A stretch of DNA of 64,000 nt from Aphrophora alni. Its lineage: Eukaryota > Arthropoda > Insecta > Hemiptera > Aphrophoridae. The stretch lies in NCBI GenBank assembly GCA_963513935.1, contig OY740768.1, positions 77,848,877 to 77,912,876 of the forward strand. The letters are read 5' to 3'. The notes below the pieces were generated by a model that was not told where the DNA came from, did no database searches, and was given only the letters and a program-made list of their open reading frames with translations. Positions 1 through 13,910 of this stretch are shown in pieces (position 1 is the stretch's first letter; the number at the start of each line of letters is the position of its first letter). Position numbers and translations under genes: made by a program.

Positions 1-3000
1 ACAAAAACTTAATTTACTTATTGGAAACAATATTTTTTGATTAAATCATCATAACCCTGTCATGGATTAGGAAGGAAGGACTGTAAGAGTAATTCTGAAG
101 ATTTGTATCATATATTGTACCAGGTAACCTAAACCTTGCAGATTTCTCCTTACAAGGTTATCGAGTCTCAACTTTAGTTGGTTGCCTAGATTTGTTATTA
201 GGGGAAGAGGTTGGTTATCTGACCAAAATCAAAATATAACAAGTAAAACAAAAGATGGATGAGAAATGAAAATTCCACCTGGATCTGTAATGTAAATATT
301 GTAAATATAAAATATTGAAGAACTTTTTAATGTGAAATATTTTATAATTTTCATGCAATAAAATTACAAAAAGTAGGGGAATATGTAAAACATTACTGAA
401 CATTAAGTTTATTATATAGATTAGTAGGCTATAATTTAGTACAAGTGAAATCTATAGAAGGAGTTTCAAGCGCTATGCGAAGAAATGTTTTGGACATTGT
501 TGAATAAAAACATCTGCCAGCTTCAGTCTTTTAGTGGTAACTAATGTTAGCAACATGTTGAGAAGAGGATCCTAGTGAAATCCCAAATATTTTACATTCT
601 TGGATTGTGGCGTCTATCATTGTCCAGTTTTACAGATGGTCAGTTACTTAACTAAAAAGGTGATGTGTTGCGATTTAGAAACACTCGCTCTAATTCACCA
701 CTTTGTTAGCCAGTTATTTGTGCTATCCAACTTTTTTTTTTGTAATTTTGTAATTGACTTCTTGCCTAATCAGGATCATTACAGCATGAGAGAAAAGTAG
801 CATCATCTGCAAATGTAACATTTGGTAATTGTGATAAAAATGTAGTTGATTGTTTTTTCATTAATATCTGAATATAAAGTATCAGAAATAAATTAAAAAA
901 AGTCAGTTTCAAATTTCTTTGGAAGATAGGCCAACACTTAGAGATACCATAGTAACTTATCAAACCTCAAACTTGCATGAAGAATTGAAGTATTTTTAAG
1001 ATGTGAAAAATAAGGATCATTCTCGGTTACTTTTATTAATGTACGGTATCTAACTTTGGTGTTTATTCAAGGATTTTAGTTTTGTATTTGCAGCTCCACT
1101 AAGACATGTGCTTCCATCCATTTTCAAAATTAAATCACAATTAGCAATATATATCTATATTGCCACTGATCACTCACTAAACGTATCACTATCTGAAAAT
1201 ATTATCACTGAAAGATGTTCAATATTGATCTTGTTCACAAAAACCAAACACTCTTTCTTCCGACACAACTTATAGTCCAGTGGAATTGTCAAAAAGGTTA
1301 TATATAGGCTATATATAAAATTATTTTCATCTAAAATTTGGTCATACATTTTCAAATTTCATACAAATAACAAACCGAATTTGAGATATACAGCCTTCTA
1401 AGATGAATTTCTCTCATTTTTAACTCCCAAACTAGTATTTTAAAGAAGTGATAAATACTTTTTAATTGCCTTAGTGTTTAAATCTTTGTATAAGGTAGTT
1501 TTCCCATTATTTCGTATCATTTATTTTCTTATAAGAAAAATAAATGAATCTAGTTTGTAAAAATTCAAAAAAGTAGGGAAGAGAGAACTTGAAGAGTTCA
1601 TAAGTTTATGTTACTTTAGTAAAAAAAAATGAATTTAATATTAATTATTTAATCTAGAAGTTTGCTTAGCATTTTATGGGCGCCAGACTTTCGTCAAATT
1701 TTAACAAAAAAATGAATTTAATCTCAGGGTCGCAAGTTCTTTCATTAGTGTACTCTACAGTGACTCTTGGTTATTAATGAATAACACTTGAACTGAAATT
1801 TTGACATAAAAATTTATTAAACACATTCATTATCAATATGAACATACATCAAGAATAAAATATCATAAATATCAATTACTATTAACATCCTAGTAAACTA
1901 TGAATTTTAGTGCCTTTGAAGAAGGTCTATCTTTCTTGTCAAAAAATTAACTTTAATTGAAAATTGTATTAATAGAAAATGAAACTTGCAAGTATTAAGT
2001 TACTTTACTGAAATTAAAAACTTAAATGTGAAAACTTTACTCTTTTTTATTGAGTACAAAAAATATATAAAATAAAAAAATAATCTTTGTCCTTTATCTA
2101 AGTGATATCTGGACTAATAAAACTTTTTAATGAAATTGATCAATTTTACTTATACTAAATACAAAGAAAAAATATATAACATATTATCAAAATTTACATA
2201 ATTGAAATATAACATGTGGTACATGGTTTTACCAAACTGTCGAAACCCATTGTCTTTTAAGGACCATTGTTCTTCGAATCGTAGTTGTAGCGTTGAAGTA
2301 CAGTAGAATACACCTGTATTCTCGAATAATGTCCGTGTTGTAATACTTGAAATTCATTTCACATAACGAGTTAACACAAATGTTCATTGTTCGTCTTTTG
2401 AAACCACGTGCATGAGATTGCACAACATAGTTATTTTTCCAAAATTTTAGTCACATACGATTCTAAAAAACACAATATTGTCTTTGTAACTCTTACAAAT
2501 GTTTTATATCATGAATTAAACAAATTTATTACTTCCGAAACTATTTTCCATCTTTCTACATAAAGCTCATAGCACAACCCAACATAGGTCCTAAGGCAAC
2601 AAGCCCCAGATCTCGACTGAAAATTAACACGTTCTCTCGCTTTTGCAAGCATGTTTCTCCCGGTTAAACAGTTACAATAGTCCAACACACTCCCCGACAA
2701 CGTCCTCTCAAAACTATACATAACACAAATTTAATAAACACTTTATTTAAACAATTTATTTTAAATGTATACATTATTAATTATTCTGTTGATTTGAAAA
2801 TCTATTTTTATCCTAGAATTTACTTTGTTTAGTACGAAATATTACTTAATCCGGTTATCCCCAATATTGTACCCGCTGTATTCAAATATTTAATCAGACC
2901 ATCATTTTAACATTATCACAAGTTTTTAATTTCGAAACAAGCATTTATTGCTTTGAATACTTTTCAAATATATAAAAGTAAGATACCTTATCATATTTTT

Positions 3001-3161
3001 GTGTATCTTCATCAAATAAAAGTATTTATATATTTCTTATTTTACAAAAATACGAATAAAATTGGTATTGTCCTCTCCATCCTCCTTTTGAACAAAAAAT
3101 ATTAAAAATAATTTTGTAGATTATGAATCTATTGTTACTAATATAATGGTGTGTTGAACAG
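1..3161. other. AT-rich stretch without a recognisable gene
   Basis: I find no protein family, RNA gene or complete transposon here. Short open frames occur on both strands, but they have ordinary AT-rich composition and no flanking splice signals that would make me trust them. If the exon starting at 3162 is real, this stretch would be the intron before it. Confidence 0.6.
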
Positions 3162-3361
3162 GTACAATAATAGGTATTAATAGAGAGAAAGGTTATATGA
3201 GTTGGCATTGTGAATGTGGCAATGAAATGGCATGTGTTGTAAACACCCATAAGATTTACTACTGTAATGAATGTAATCAGTGTACTTCAAATTGTATAAT
3301 AAAACTACAATTGGACGTTTATATTCATATCACAGAGATTCCTGCAACAATCAGAATGGAA
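3162..3361 (+). CDS. Candidate exon: zinc-ribbon OB-fold segment, MEIOB/RPA1 C-terminus-like
   Basis: The segment is open from an AG acceptor (poor pyrimidine tract) to a strong GAA|GTAAGT donor. It contributes 2 nt plus 66 codons and ends in phase 0. The peptide begins TIIGINREKGYMSWHCECG and contains C-x-C, then YYCNEC with a further Cys, then alternating hydrophobics (LQLDVYIHI) and ATIRM. Known: the last OB fold of RPA1 and of the meiotic ssDNA-binding protein MEIOB has a zinc ribbon of two cysteine pairs followed by such beta strands. Inferred: this is one exon of a MEIOB- or RPA1-like gene acting in DNA recombination or repair. Exon 10807-10875 continues it in phase. Alternatives are a retroposed fragment or another zinc-ribbon OB protein. 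No upstream exon was recognised. Confidence 0.5.
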
Positions 3362-3367
3362 GTAAGT

Positions 3368-4608
<1,241 letters not shown>

Positions 4609-4726
4609 ATTAATCCTTGGTGCACCCCAGATGTCTCTAAAAAGGGAGATGACAGATCACCTATGTGTTCTACAATACATTCAAAGTTTTTGTAGAATGT
4701 AAAATATATTATTTTGTTCGAATTCA

Positions 4727-6473
4727 CAGTGACGGATTTCCCACTAGGCACTCTAGGCCAGTGCCTAGGGGCGTCACGGCCGACGGGACCCGTAACGCCG
4801 CGACGGTAGGCCTGGCACGGCGGTGACCGAAAATAGAGTCAAAAGGCGCTGAATTCGCAATGCAGCACGTTTATCAAAAAAATTATTAAATAATGCAATT
4901 TACAAATGTGTCTGTTCTCAAATATTTAAGTAGTGTCATTTAGTGTCATCGTGTGTTTATGGTGTAGTGCTTATTCCTAGATTTAGGCCAAAGTCATGTT
5001 GCGTATTGTTTTGATTTGCTTTCCCGTTAAAAATCATAATAATAATGAGTGACAAGCGCAGAAAACTAAGTGGATCAGGTTACCGTAAACTTGCGAGTGA
5101 CAAGAGAGAGAAAGAAACTAACCTTTTAAAGACGTTTAAAAAAGTAGACAGTTTTTTTAAACCTTGTGATAAAGACAACGAAAGTGGAGTAGGCTGCTCT
5201 TCTTGGCAACAACACAGTGTCTCAGATAGAGGACCACACAATGAAAATAGTAATGAAGAAATATGTCTTGTTGAACCGGATCGTTTAGAACAGAGTGGTG
5301 AAATCGAACTAGACATCGATGCCGTTGAACAGCTAAGTGTAAATTCAGGTAATTTAGTTTTAAAACAAACTGAAACAGATTTTAATGTAAGTGACGACCC
5401 AATTGAGTGGAAAATAAACGATGCTACAATTGATATATTACTAAAAAGAGGGATAAACCAGAACAAAAACTGTGATTTTAAAAATTCAAAAAACGTCTTA
5501 TCTATCGTCATTTATTTGTAATGAAGTTATTGAACTGTTAGTTTCTAAAGTGAAAGATGTGATAATTAGCGAGGTGAAACAGTCAAAGTATTTCTCCATA
5601 ATAGTGGATTCAACGTCTGACATAAGTCATACTGATTAATTGTCGTTTGTCTTGAGATTTGTTCAAGAAAATGGTGTACCTATTGAACGATTCCTCTTGT
5701 TTTTACCAAACACTGGACACAAATCCGAGGAATTAGCCAAAGCTGTTTTGTCTGTTTTAGATTCACATTCCATTGATTTAAATAACTGTAGAGGCCAATC
5801 ATACAACAACGCTACTAACATGTAAGGTATATATAGCGGCTTGCAAGCCAGAATAAAGGATGAAAACCCTAAAGCATTGTTTATACCTTGTTCGGCGCAT
5901 TCACTTAACCTTGTAGGTACATGTGCTGCAAGTTGTTGGCCAGAGGCATGTGCTTTTTTTAACGTGATTCAAAACATATACAACTTTTATGTTGCAACTA
6001 CAAAGAGATGGGAATCTCTACTTAGTTACAGCCAGCTCAAAGGTAAAACACTGAAGGGTTTGTCTGAAACCAGGTGGAGTGCTCGTGATAAAGCATGCAA
6101 AGCCCTTTGTGAAAACCTAGAAGGTGTGATTCTTACGTTAGAGGCATATGAAGAGGACTCAAATGGAAACCTCTTGTGAGGAGTGAAGCAACGGGACTCC
6201 TGAGAAGCCTAAATAGGTTGGAAACCATGATTATGATGGAACTGTGTACTGATATATTAGAGAGATTTGAAAAAGTAAGTCTAACATTGCAAAAAGTAGA
6301 AACGTCCCTAGAAAGAGTAGTAAGATTATATGAGACTTTAGTTGTTTTTGTTGACTCTCTTAGAGGAATGTTTGAAGTGTATGAAGAAAGGGCTAGGAAA
6401 CGGTGTAATGAAGACTATGAGACTAGTTACAAACGTCAGAAAAAAGAAAAATCCTTATTGCACTTGTCCTGAA
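4727..6473 (+). mobile_element. hAT element, ZMYM1-like lineage, 3'-truncated and internally deleted
   Basis: The left end starts CAGTGACGGATTTCCC at 4727. It is followed by a GC-rich inverted-repeat-like stretch (TAGGCACTCTAGG, GTGCCTAGGGGC) typical of hAT ends with ZMYM1-like transposases. The 8-bp target copy expected for hAT would be CGAATTCA at 4719-4726, but I could not find the matching right end or second copy. Homology stops near 6473, before the hAT dimerisation domain, so the element looks 3'-truncated. It sits in the proposed intron between 3361 and 10807. Confidence 0.85.
5045..6472 (+). pseudogene. hAT transposase pseudogene (zinc finger MYM-type 1-like)
   Basis: The ATG at 5045 opens a charged N-terminus (MSDKRRKLSGSGYRK, then KVDSFFKP), followed by IEWKINDATIDILLKRG. 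The reading then jumps frame near 5490 to NEVIELLVSKVKDVI and YFSIIVDSTSDISHTD, so about 200 residues usual between these blocks are missing. The catalytic-core blocks follow in order: LSFVLRFVQENG, NCRGQSYNNATNM, IPCSAHSLNLVGTCAA, LSETRWSARDKACKAL and LETMIMMELCTDILERF. In-frame stops lie at about 5638 and 5823 and a frame change near 6177. The C-terminal dimerisation block is absent. It was once a cut-and-paste transposase and cannot now make one. Confidence 0.9.
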
Positions 6474-6479
6474 ACGAAA

Positions 6480-8328
6480 GAATCCCCTTGATTTATCCTC
6501 GTAGTCCTTTTATTTAAGACGTTATGCAACCTCCAAGTTTTCGTCTTTTGGCCTATGCTTTCTTGGTGTTAGAAATCCTTCCATTTTAACAAATATATGC
6601 TTCTCATGATTCAATTTTACAATATTACCTCTTGTTAATCAAACTGTATCATACAATTTTTCTTTTTTTAAATTTTTAAAATGCTAACCAAATTTGATTT
6701 AACCAAATTAACTCTTTCTTATTTTATTTCTCATGATCAGTTTGTCCGATTTGACCAAACTTACCAAAAGTGTTCCCTTTATGCCCTACAACGGAAATTC
6801 GTTGTATGGGGTTATATTTTGGTTAAAAAAGAAAAATATCAAAAAATAATCCTAATGCAAGGCTTGGATGTTTTGTAGAGCTTTTTACTGATTATAGCCG
6901 GTCGGTAAGATTGAACTATGAAATGGTCCAAGGTCAACTCTTGCCGGCTTGTTCTAACAGTAAATTCCTATGTCGGCAGATTTTGAATTGAAAAATCATT
7001 TTTTATGAATTTTGAAAGTGTGAAATAATGTATAAGGATATGTAGTTGTAATACAAGTTGTATGCAATACAGATCTAATACTGTTATTTCATATTAACTA
7101 ACAGGCGCTACGGCATATTTAAATGAAGAATTTAAAAATTCTCAAAATTAATAAAAAATAAAAAACCTTATTATTGCTGGAAATAAAATATAATTTTAAG
7201 ATAAAAATATTCTTGTTAAAATTTGGAAAAAAATTAATATTTAAAAAGTTAGCAGAAAAGCATAATATAAAAGTTAATAAAAGTAAATAAAAATAAATTT
7301 TGAGAAAAGGATTGTATAGAGTCAATTAAATAAATAAAGTTGTATCATAATTAATAATTAAAAATTAAAAAATAATTAAAACAAAAGAGTTATAGTTTTC
7401 ACGCTTTCCTGTGAAAAGGAAAAAAGATAAGAAGTTGAAATTTTGGGAAAATGATTAAAAACATGTTGTCTAAGAGATGTGTAAATTTCAGGAGAATCAG
7501 TAAATAAATAACCCCCAAACTCAAAGGTGTGAAAAGACATGCTGAATTACATCACTACGGGAAGTCGCAGAGTTATGTTATCCTGGCTAGTGCGTTGAAA
7601 TCACAAAATAAACAAAGTGACAAAGTTTGAAAACAATAACTTTAAAGGTGTGAGAATTGAAAACTGTAAAATACGCAAATTCTTACGTAAGCGATTAAAG
7701 GCGAATGAATGGTCCGACAAATGTCATTCGAAGTGCGGGAAATCGCCGCGGTCGAGAGCTACATGACACCGGTTACGTAAAAACGAAAAAACCATTAGGA
7801 AAAGTGTTATAAGACAATTAAAAGAAAACAATGAAGATTTTTACATCGGCCAGTTACAAGTTGCAGAGTCGAAATGTTCAAGGATAAGTGACGTAGTTGT
7901 AGGCGGAGCTATCATACCAACCTACAGCAGAAATAGGTTAAAGGATTAATTAGAGCAAAGTAATTAAAAAAGGACAACTAAAAAACAGCAAACATAATAA
8001 ATACAATAATAATAATTAACTAAATCACCTACACCAAAAATAATTAAGAAAATTGCATTAAAAGACACTATAAATGGAACTATCGTATCGGTCCAGTGAG
8101 GGAGAAAAATTGGTATCGATATACGATAGTTTTAGGCTATAAAAAGAGCCGCACGAATCTCATCGAGGTCTCTGTTATAAAATTGTTTTAAGAAGTGCCA
8201 AGAGTGGCTATGCCAGTTTGCCGACTCAAAATTTTAAGTAAAGAAGTTTAAGTGTTACTATGCCAAAGTATTAAAAGTGTCAGCGAGAGTGATAGGAGGT
8301 GATAGATTTTAACCAACCAGCCAGCCTT
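6480..8328. other. AT-rich intergenic or intronic DNA, origin unclear
   Basis: I recognise no coding sequence. From about 7480 to 8330 the base composition changes: it is less AT-extreme, with a block reading TATAAAAAGAGCCGCACG near 8138 that looks like a TATA box followed by a transcribed leader. That would fit an LTR or a promoter, but no matching second LTR, primer-binding site or gag/pol homology is visible. Confidence 0.4.
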
Positions 8329-10806
8329 CTAAACTCCATGGACAAGAAATGAGACATCTGTAATCGCTAAATACAACCAACCAGACACCAGAGGACCAAC
8401 AGCATCCCAGGACTTAGGATTTTCAACACGGCGGTCAAGGTCTGAGAATAATCCAAATTTCCTTTTCAAAGGGCAAAATTGGCCCAACATTAACTTATTA
8501 CTGATTTTCCTGAGATAAATTTTTTTTTTATATATAAATAAATTTGTTAAAATAAATAATGTTAAATTCATGTATGGATAGAAATCTTTATAGATAAATA
8601 AATTTGGTAAACTAAATAATTTGAATTCATGGATAGATAGAAATCTTTATATAGATAAATTTCAATAAAATTACGAATGATTGCCTTCTGCTAGAAAAGA
8701 GAAATATTTTAGTTGTTATTAGTTAAATTTCATTACAGAAATTGTTTTGAGTTTTGTTTGTTGACTTGTGTCAAGATAATTATTTCAATTTGTTTTTTGT
8801 TTCAAGTAATTAAAAGAATTAAGTTTTTTATATTAACTGAAACTGTATTTTATTCAGAATTGGTCACACAATTATCTGTTATATTTTCAGGTCTCATTAT
8901 AATAATAAAGGTAAAATATAGTGTATCAAAGAGGTATTCTCAAGGACACGCACCTACGAGAGTATAATTAGAAAATAAAGTAAATTCGTGTTCTCCCTGA
9001 GAAATAGGGTAATTTTTTAATACAATTACTGGAAGTCATAAATAAAAAGGGGGGTACCGGTAATTTGGGGCAACTCAAATTATCGAAGAAGTTATTCAAT
9101 CCAGGCCAGAAAGATAGTAAGCCAAAAACTTCCAGTGGATTGAATAATTTATTCTTTTTGTCACGCGAGAACGAATCCTGTAGGCTAAAAATCTCAGGAT
9201 TCGAGACTATTACGTATAAATAAAGTTAGGGGGCGTAATTAGTCTGACTCTAAAAAAGGTAGAGTTTTTTCGTTGTAGCCCATTATCAATTGTTGTTTTT
9301 ACTATCCTCGAAACTTTCTTATATTTGAGAAAAACGTCTCAAGAGTGATCTTTGACGGTGTTTTTCTCAAAGAAATCGTTATAAATTCATAACTTTTATT
9401 TTGCAACATGAATTTATCCCTACTAAGCTTTATTATACCATGTTTGGTTTTTTAGACTTTCTTATTTTTTGACTTTTAGTATTTTCATCTCTTGGTTTTT
9501 TAACTCTAATCTTTTAACTAACAATGATACTAAAATTCTTTTAATACAGTTAACAATATACTCTTAACATTTATAATACAAAATAATTTAAAACTTTTAC
9601 AAAAATTAATTTTACTATGTTATTATCTTATTTATTCAGTCTAATGAATCATCTGTCCTGTACAGACAGGTTAGTTAATTTATTAATAAGTCAGTCCAGG
9701 TGTTTGCAGGTGACTCATCATTGAACACTCTCACCATTGAATATAATTGTATAGGCTTGGTCAACCTGTCAATACTGGTTATTTTAACTTAGTATAAAAA
9801 AGTTTGTATAAAATCTTCCAATTTTTTCATTTTTTGAATATTTTTGAGACTTTAGCAGTTTGGGTATTATCCCAAACTGTCTCAGTAAGTGTATTGCTAA
9901 AACAGAGTGGTTTTAAACCAAATATGTCTAACTTACTTTATGGCCTATATATAGAACTCGAAGGTTCAACCCCAAGTTCCATGGTGCCTATCCTGTGCCA
10001 ACTGTATCAAATTCATCTCTTTGATTACCACTTCCACCAGATCCATTTAAATTTATTCTCCTGTCTCCGCTTAGGTTTCCCTAGTGAGAGTTTTCTCACT
10101 GGTTTTCTTATAAAAACTTTGAAGGTGTTCTTTCTGTATTATATTTTGTAGACATGACCTTACCCACCTCAATCTCTTAGAACATCCCTTTTAACAATGT
10201 TCAGAGAGCAGTATAAATTATGAAATTCCTCTTTGTGAAACTTTCTCCATTCCTCATTTCCATTACTTATGTCTGTTTTGTTTCTTCACAGATTTTGATC
10301 TGACAATATTGAGTCGAAGTATTTTAAAGTTCATACTTTTACATAGGGATTATTAGCTGTAGTAACTCTGTCATAAACTGCTACATCTCAGCTGCGGCAC
10401 AATTCTATGGTTTTTTTTTTTTATGTCTACTTCTAGACTAATCTCCTTGGATGCTTGTAATAAGACTTCTGGATTTCTTCCTATTATATAAAATACACAT
10501 AACATACCTATATTATCAATTCCAATAATCTAGTAGTTCCTAATAATGGTACTAGATTGGAGCACAATACAGAAAAAAATGTACAAGTGTTTAGAGGTGT
10601 TTGGTTGGGAGAGGCGAGATTCTGGCCAAGGTGTTTGGATGCGTTGGGGCAGGAGAGAGTTACACCTACTTTATGTTAATAATCTTAGGCATGTTGTCTT
10701 ACATAACAAATTATGTTTCACTTTATGTAAATATATTCACTAGGCTCTACTGAGGTTGTGGATAGTTAAATCTTTAACCAATGCTCTTTTACTTCCTAAA
10801 TTTCAG
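8329..10806. other. AT-rich intron-like DNA with small hairpins
   Basis: No gene is recognised. Small inverted repeats are visible. TTATTCAATCCA and TGGATTGAATAA face each other around 9090-9150. GAATCCTG and CAGGATTC lie around 9174-9200. CAGTTTGGG and CCCAAACTG lie around 9857-9882. The longest frame, 115 codons at 9804-10151, resembles nothing I know. Confidence 0.4.
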
Positions 10807-10875
10807 TTACACGAAAACACAGTCAAACAGTTTCTTCAGAAATGTGATTATAATGAAGTTCTTTCAACAGATGTG
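10807..10875 (+). CDS. Candidate exon 2 of the MEIOB/RPA1-like gene
   Basis: This is a 69-nt exon of exactly 23 codons between a clear acceptor (TTCCTAAATTTCAG) and a consensus donor (GTG|GTAAGTAG). It is phase 0 at both ends. It encodes LHENTVKQFLQ followed by KCDYNEVLSTDV. Joined to the previous exon, ATIRME runs into LHENTVKQFL. That fits the pattern of RPA1/MEIOB C-terminal OB folds, where the strand after the zinc ribbon leads into a helix that begins with a small loop and contains E/K-x-(F/L)-L. The preceding intron would be about 7.4 kb and contains a hAT element. Short exon length limits certainty. Confidence 0.45.
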
Positions 10876-10962
10876 GTAAGTAGTGAAGTAACAGTTAGTA
10901 ACACAAATAAAATAAAATAACTATATATGAATATTTCATGATTTTTTTTAGTCAATATACAA

Positions 10963-11277
10963 GGTTTGTTCAAAAAATACCTGACCAAATTTTTTCTGCA
11001 GAAATGAATGATGGACTGGGTGCTCTCCAGTTAATATGCCTATCCCTTACATATGTTTTCTTAGGTGGCAGTTCTCAGTGACTAACCCTATTATCACCTT
11101 TCTTATAGTGCTCCTGCTAGATGAAAGAAACTCTTTCTTTTACATAATGAGAGAAGGCCAGATGAAATTTGCTTAATTAGAGGGGAACGAAGTGAGAGTT
11201 TGCTTATATAATTAGATCTGAGATACTCCTCCATCTCCTCTCATACTTTGTTTGAGCCTATGGCACATAACATTTCA
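10963..11277. other. Possible solo mariner end and unassigned DNA
   Basis: AAGGTTTGTTCAAAAAATAC at about 10964 resembles the terminal repeat of some insect mariner elements. No second end and no transposase were found, so it is only a possible solo terminus. The remainder has no recognised content. Confidence 0.25.
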
Positions 11278-11352
11278 GGTCCTATGCTGCTGATGCTTTG
11301 TTGGCCAGTTTGTCTGCACATTCAATCCCAATATGTTCAGGAATCCAATATA
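11278..11352 (-). pseudogene. LINE RNase H scrap
   Basis: The minus strand reads VMIYWIPEHIGIECADKLAN with a stop soon after. This matches the RNase H block of jockey/R1-type non-LTR retrotransposons, whose usual form is W-(I/V)-P-x-H-x-G-I-x-x-N-E-x-A-D-x-L-A. The E of N-E is lost. Only about 25 residues are readable, and neighbouring blocks are too decayed to place. Confidence 0.7.
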
Positions 11353-11946
11353 TCATAACAATCCCAGATTAACTTTGACCTGCTAAAGTTCGAAGTATCA
11401 AAGTCTCAAGTTTATTTTCCATTAAGGCTGTAATTTCTGATTGAAACACCATTGGATACATTTCCATTGGAAGGACATATTCCTACTCATGTCTGTCTCT
11501 CTATATCCATACTCTTTTCCACTCTTTGTGAACCATTCCAGCTAATGTTTGAATAAAGGCTTCCTTCTCTCTAGTGATTCCTTACAGATACTGTATAATG
11601 GTTTTGAGAAGGAAAATATCTCAAGTAGTTTAGAATATTTCTTTGGTTATATTTTGGCCTTGTACTGTGTATTTGTGACGCAAGTTATTGGAGTAACATT
11701 TCGTAACATAAGAAGACAGTATATTTCGAGGCATGATTTTGGGTTTAATAATGTGTACACTTTTTATGGTCAGGGAATTAGCCCAGCACAAAACCCCCAA
11801 CCTGGAAGACTAGGAGTTGTTCTTTCAGAGTTATCTTACCTAAACTGAGGTAACTCAGTTATGAGGCGCTGGATACTCACCCTCACCCCTCCCACTACTG
11901 GGTAGGATTTGCTGATTTTGTAAGTTAACTACAGCATTTCTTGTCG
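11353..11946. other. Unassigned DNA before the piggyBac end
   Basis: There is a 99-codon open frame at 11549-11848 on the + strand, but it matches no family I know and has no splice or promoter context. Nothing else was recognised. Confidence 0.4.
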
Positions 11947-12063
11947 TTAACCTTTTGAACCCCAGTTGCCGATGGATTATGTGAAAAACCCTAGAGTGGC
12001 GATATATCGTCACTGTAGTTTTAATGTTTTTTTAACATGTATAAATACATATTTTACAACTAG

Positions 12064-12087
12064 CAACGATTGTTTGATATATATATA

Positions 12088-12122
<35 letters not shown>
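12064..12122. repeat. (TA)n microsatellite inside the piggyBac 5' region
   Basis: These are TA dinucleotides with one ACTG interruption near 12088. The array lies between the piggyBac terminus and its ORF. Confidence 0.95.
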
Positions 12123-12123
<1 letters not shown>

Positions 12124-12396
12124 TATTCTAATTGAATTAATAACAATTTTAAATAATTTCATGTTTGCTAAACACACTGTAACAAGCTAGAAACTTTGCT
12201 TATTCTACAGAATTGTTTGACAACACGGTACATGATCAGGTTACGTTAGTTGTCTTTGTTTCTGTGGTGTTGTCTAACTAAGGTTATCTTTACTTGTGTT
12301 TATATTAATGTGAGTTTTGGTTTTTGCGAGTGGTAATATTTGTTAATGGGATAGTTTTGTAAATGTTTAACTATAGTAGGGCTTATTTCTATAAAA

Positions 12397-12945
12397 ATGG
12401 ATGACGAAAATACAGTAAATCATCGAAGTGAAGTTGACAGACAATTGGACAACTCTAACCTTTCAGACGTTGACTGATGGGAATATTCATCATTATTTGA
12501 TAGTGATGATAGTGACATGGAACATAAAACACTTTTTATGTTTTTTTGTTGTTTTTTTTTAAACAAAAGTGGATTTAGTAAGTAAAGATAAGAATCCTTG
12601 TATTTAAGCAAATTATATATGACCCAGAAAACGATTCAGCAATTCTTGGTAATGATTTATTTACTGACTGGGACTTTATTGTTGATCAGCCTGCTTCAAC
12701 ACAAGCAAGCACTAGTCTCACTCCACCAAATGGAGTACTCTTTTTCAAGATCGTTTTTGAAGACAGGTACTTAGTGACAGTTCTGAATTTTCTTCTACAG
12801 AAGAAGAAGAAGATAATGAAATTTGGGAAGGTATAAATGAAGTAGAAGGGTAAAAATTTCACACACTCATTTGATTTTCAAGAGTTACCTGGGCCTACAC
12901 ATTGCCTGCCTAATGCAACAAAACCTATTGATTTTTTCAATCTTA
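12397..12945 (+). pseudogene. piggyBac transposase N-terminus, broken
   Basis: The ATG at 12397 opens MDDENTVNHRSEVD, then NLSDVD, a stop, and SLFDSDDSDME. This acidic, Asp/Ser-rich N-terminus is typical of piggyBac transposases. After a low-complexity T-rich interruption near 12550 the reading resumes as YDPENDSAILGNDLFTDWDF, then SSTEEEEDNEIWEGINE in another frame, and finally PGPTHCLPNATKPIDFFN. The last block matches the G-P-x-x-x-x-P-x-x-A-x-P-x-D-x-F entry into the conserved domain. Everything after it, including the DDD catalytic region, is missing. There are several stops and frame changes. Confidence 0.75.
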
Positions 12946-12960
12946 GTCATTTTTCATTTT

Positions 12961-13910
12961 CAAAAAGTTAACTTTTAGTGTACATATAAACATTTCTGTG
13001 TTGATATCAAAAGACAAATAGATAGACCTACCGGTACCACAATATAAATTTGTTGAGTACCGGTACCTTTTTAAAAATTTTTTTTTTTTTTACATATAGC
13101 ATACAATTATAAAAATGGTTATTAAAAGTTTGATATTTGATTTAAAATGCTTTTCTTTTTTATTTTTTATTTACAAAATATGATATTTATAATGAAATAA
13201 TATAGCTTCCCACGGATAAATTATTATTTATTTATTTTGTAAAAGTCTCCCAAAACTTTTTAAAAGTTTTAATATTATTATTTTTGTTCAGGGAGTGTGG
13301 GTTAAACAATGTTAAATAGTTATAAATCCTTTTTTAATTTTGTAATAACATTTTATTCCTAACATTTTGAGACCTCACTCATAATGGCACACGTATTAAC
13401 AGTTATGAATTTTTTACTAAAATAGTGAAAATAGCCCCTTCAGGCTCTGTTATTTTTCGTCATTTTTTGGGTAGTGATGTGTACCAAATAGACATTGTAA
13501 TTCCAATTTTTTAGTCTGTAGTTGAAAGGTTTCTACTACCCTATGTAACATCAGTGTACTCACAAAGATTCAGAACTAGCCATTCACCCTTCTCACTTTC
13601 CAACTTTGAATTGGGACCATCTTTAGTGGAATTAGGTCAAAAAAAAAAATGAAAATTCAACAGGCTCTGAATACACTCCCTTCACTTAAAGGCTGACTTC
13701 CAGTGATTGATCTTGTTAGCAGGAAAATGTTCACTCATGTCCTTGAAGGTATTTTCAACCTTCCCATTAGAAGTCATTCCTGTCCTTTATTTGTTAGCAC
13801 ACAAAAATCAGGTCGGATAATTTTTGAATAAATCTCATATTAATATTTCCTTTGACAATATTAAAATCTAATTATAAAAATTATGTTCTATTTTAGAAGT
13901 ATAATTTTAG
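12961..13910. other. AT-rich DNA without recognised content
   Basis: GGGAGTGTGGGTTAA at about 13295 resembles the inner part of a piggyBac-type end seen near 22470, but it cannot be paired. Nothing else was recognised. Confidence 0.4.

Larger units (their letters stand above)
11947..12960 (+). mobile_element. piggyBac element, 5' half only
   Basis: The end begins with the TTAA target at 11947-11950, followed by CCTTTTGAACCCCAG. A short self-complementary CGATATATCG lies a little inside, at about 11999. Terminal TTAA with C-rich ends and CGATA-type subterminal palindromes is usual for insect piggyBac elements. A decayed ORF starts 450 bp inside. Transposase similarity ends near 12945, before the catalytic aspartates, and no right end with GGGTTAA can be paired with confidence. 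Confidence 0.7.

Noticed and set aside
2229..2721. Two minus-strand frames (64 and 70 codons) with fairly balanced composition
   Set aside because: I see no splice signals linking them and no family resemblance, so chance frames remain the simpler reading.
7480..8340. Possible LTR (TATA box followed by a leader-like sequence)
   Set aside because: No second LTR, primer-binding site, polypurine tract or gag/pol homology is visible in the window.
13290..13312. GGGAGTGTGGGTTAA as the right end of the 11.9-kb piggyBac element
   Set aside because: The left terminus of the element does not match it well as an inverted repeat, so the pairing is not supported.
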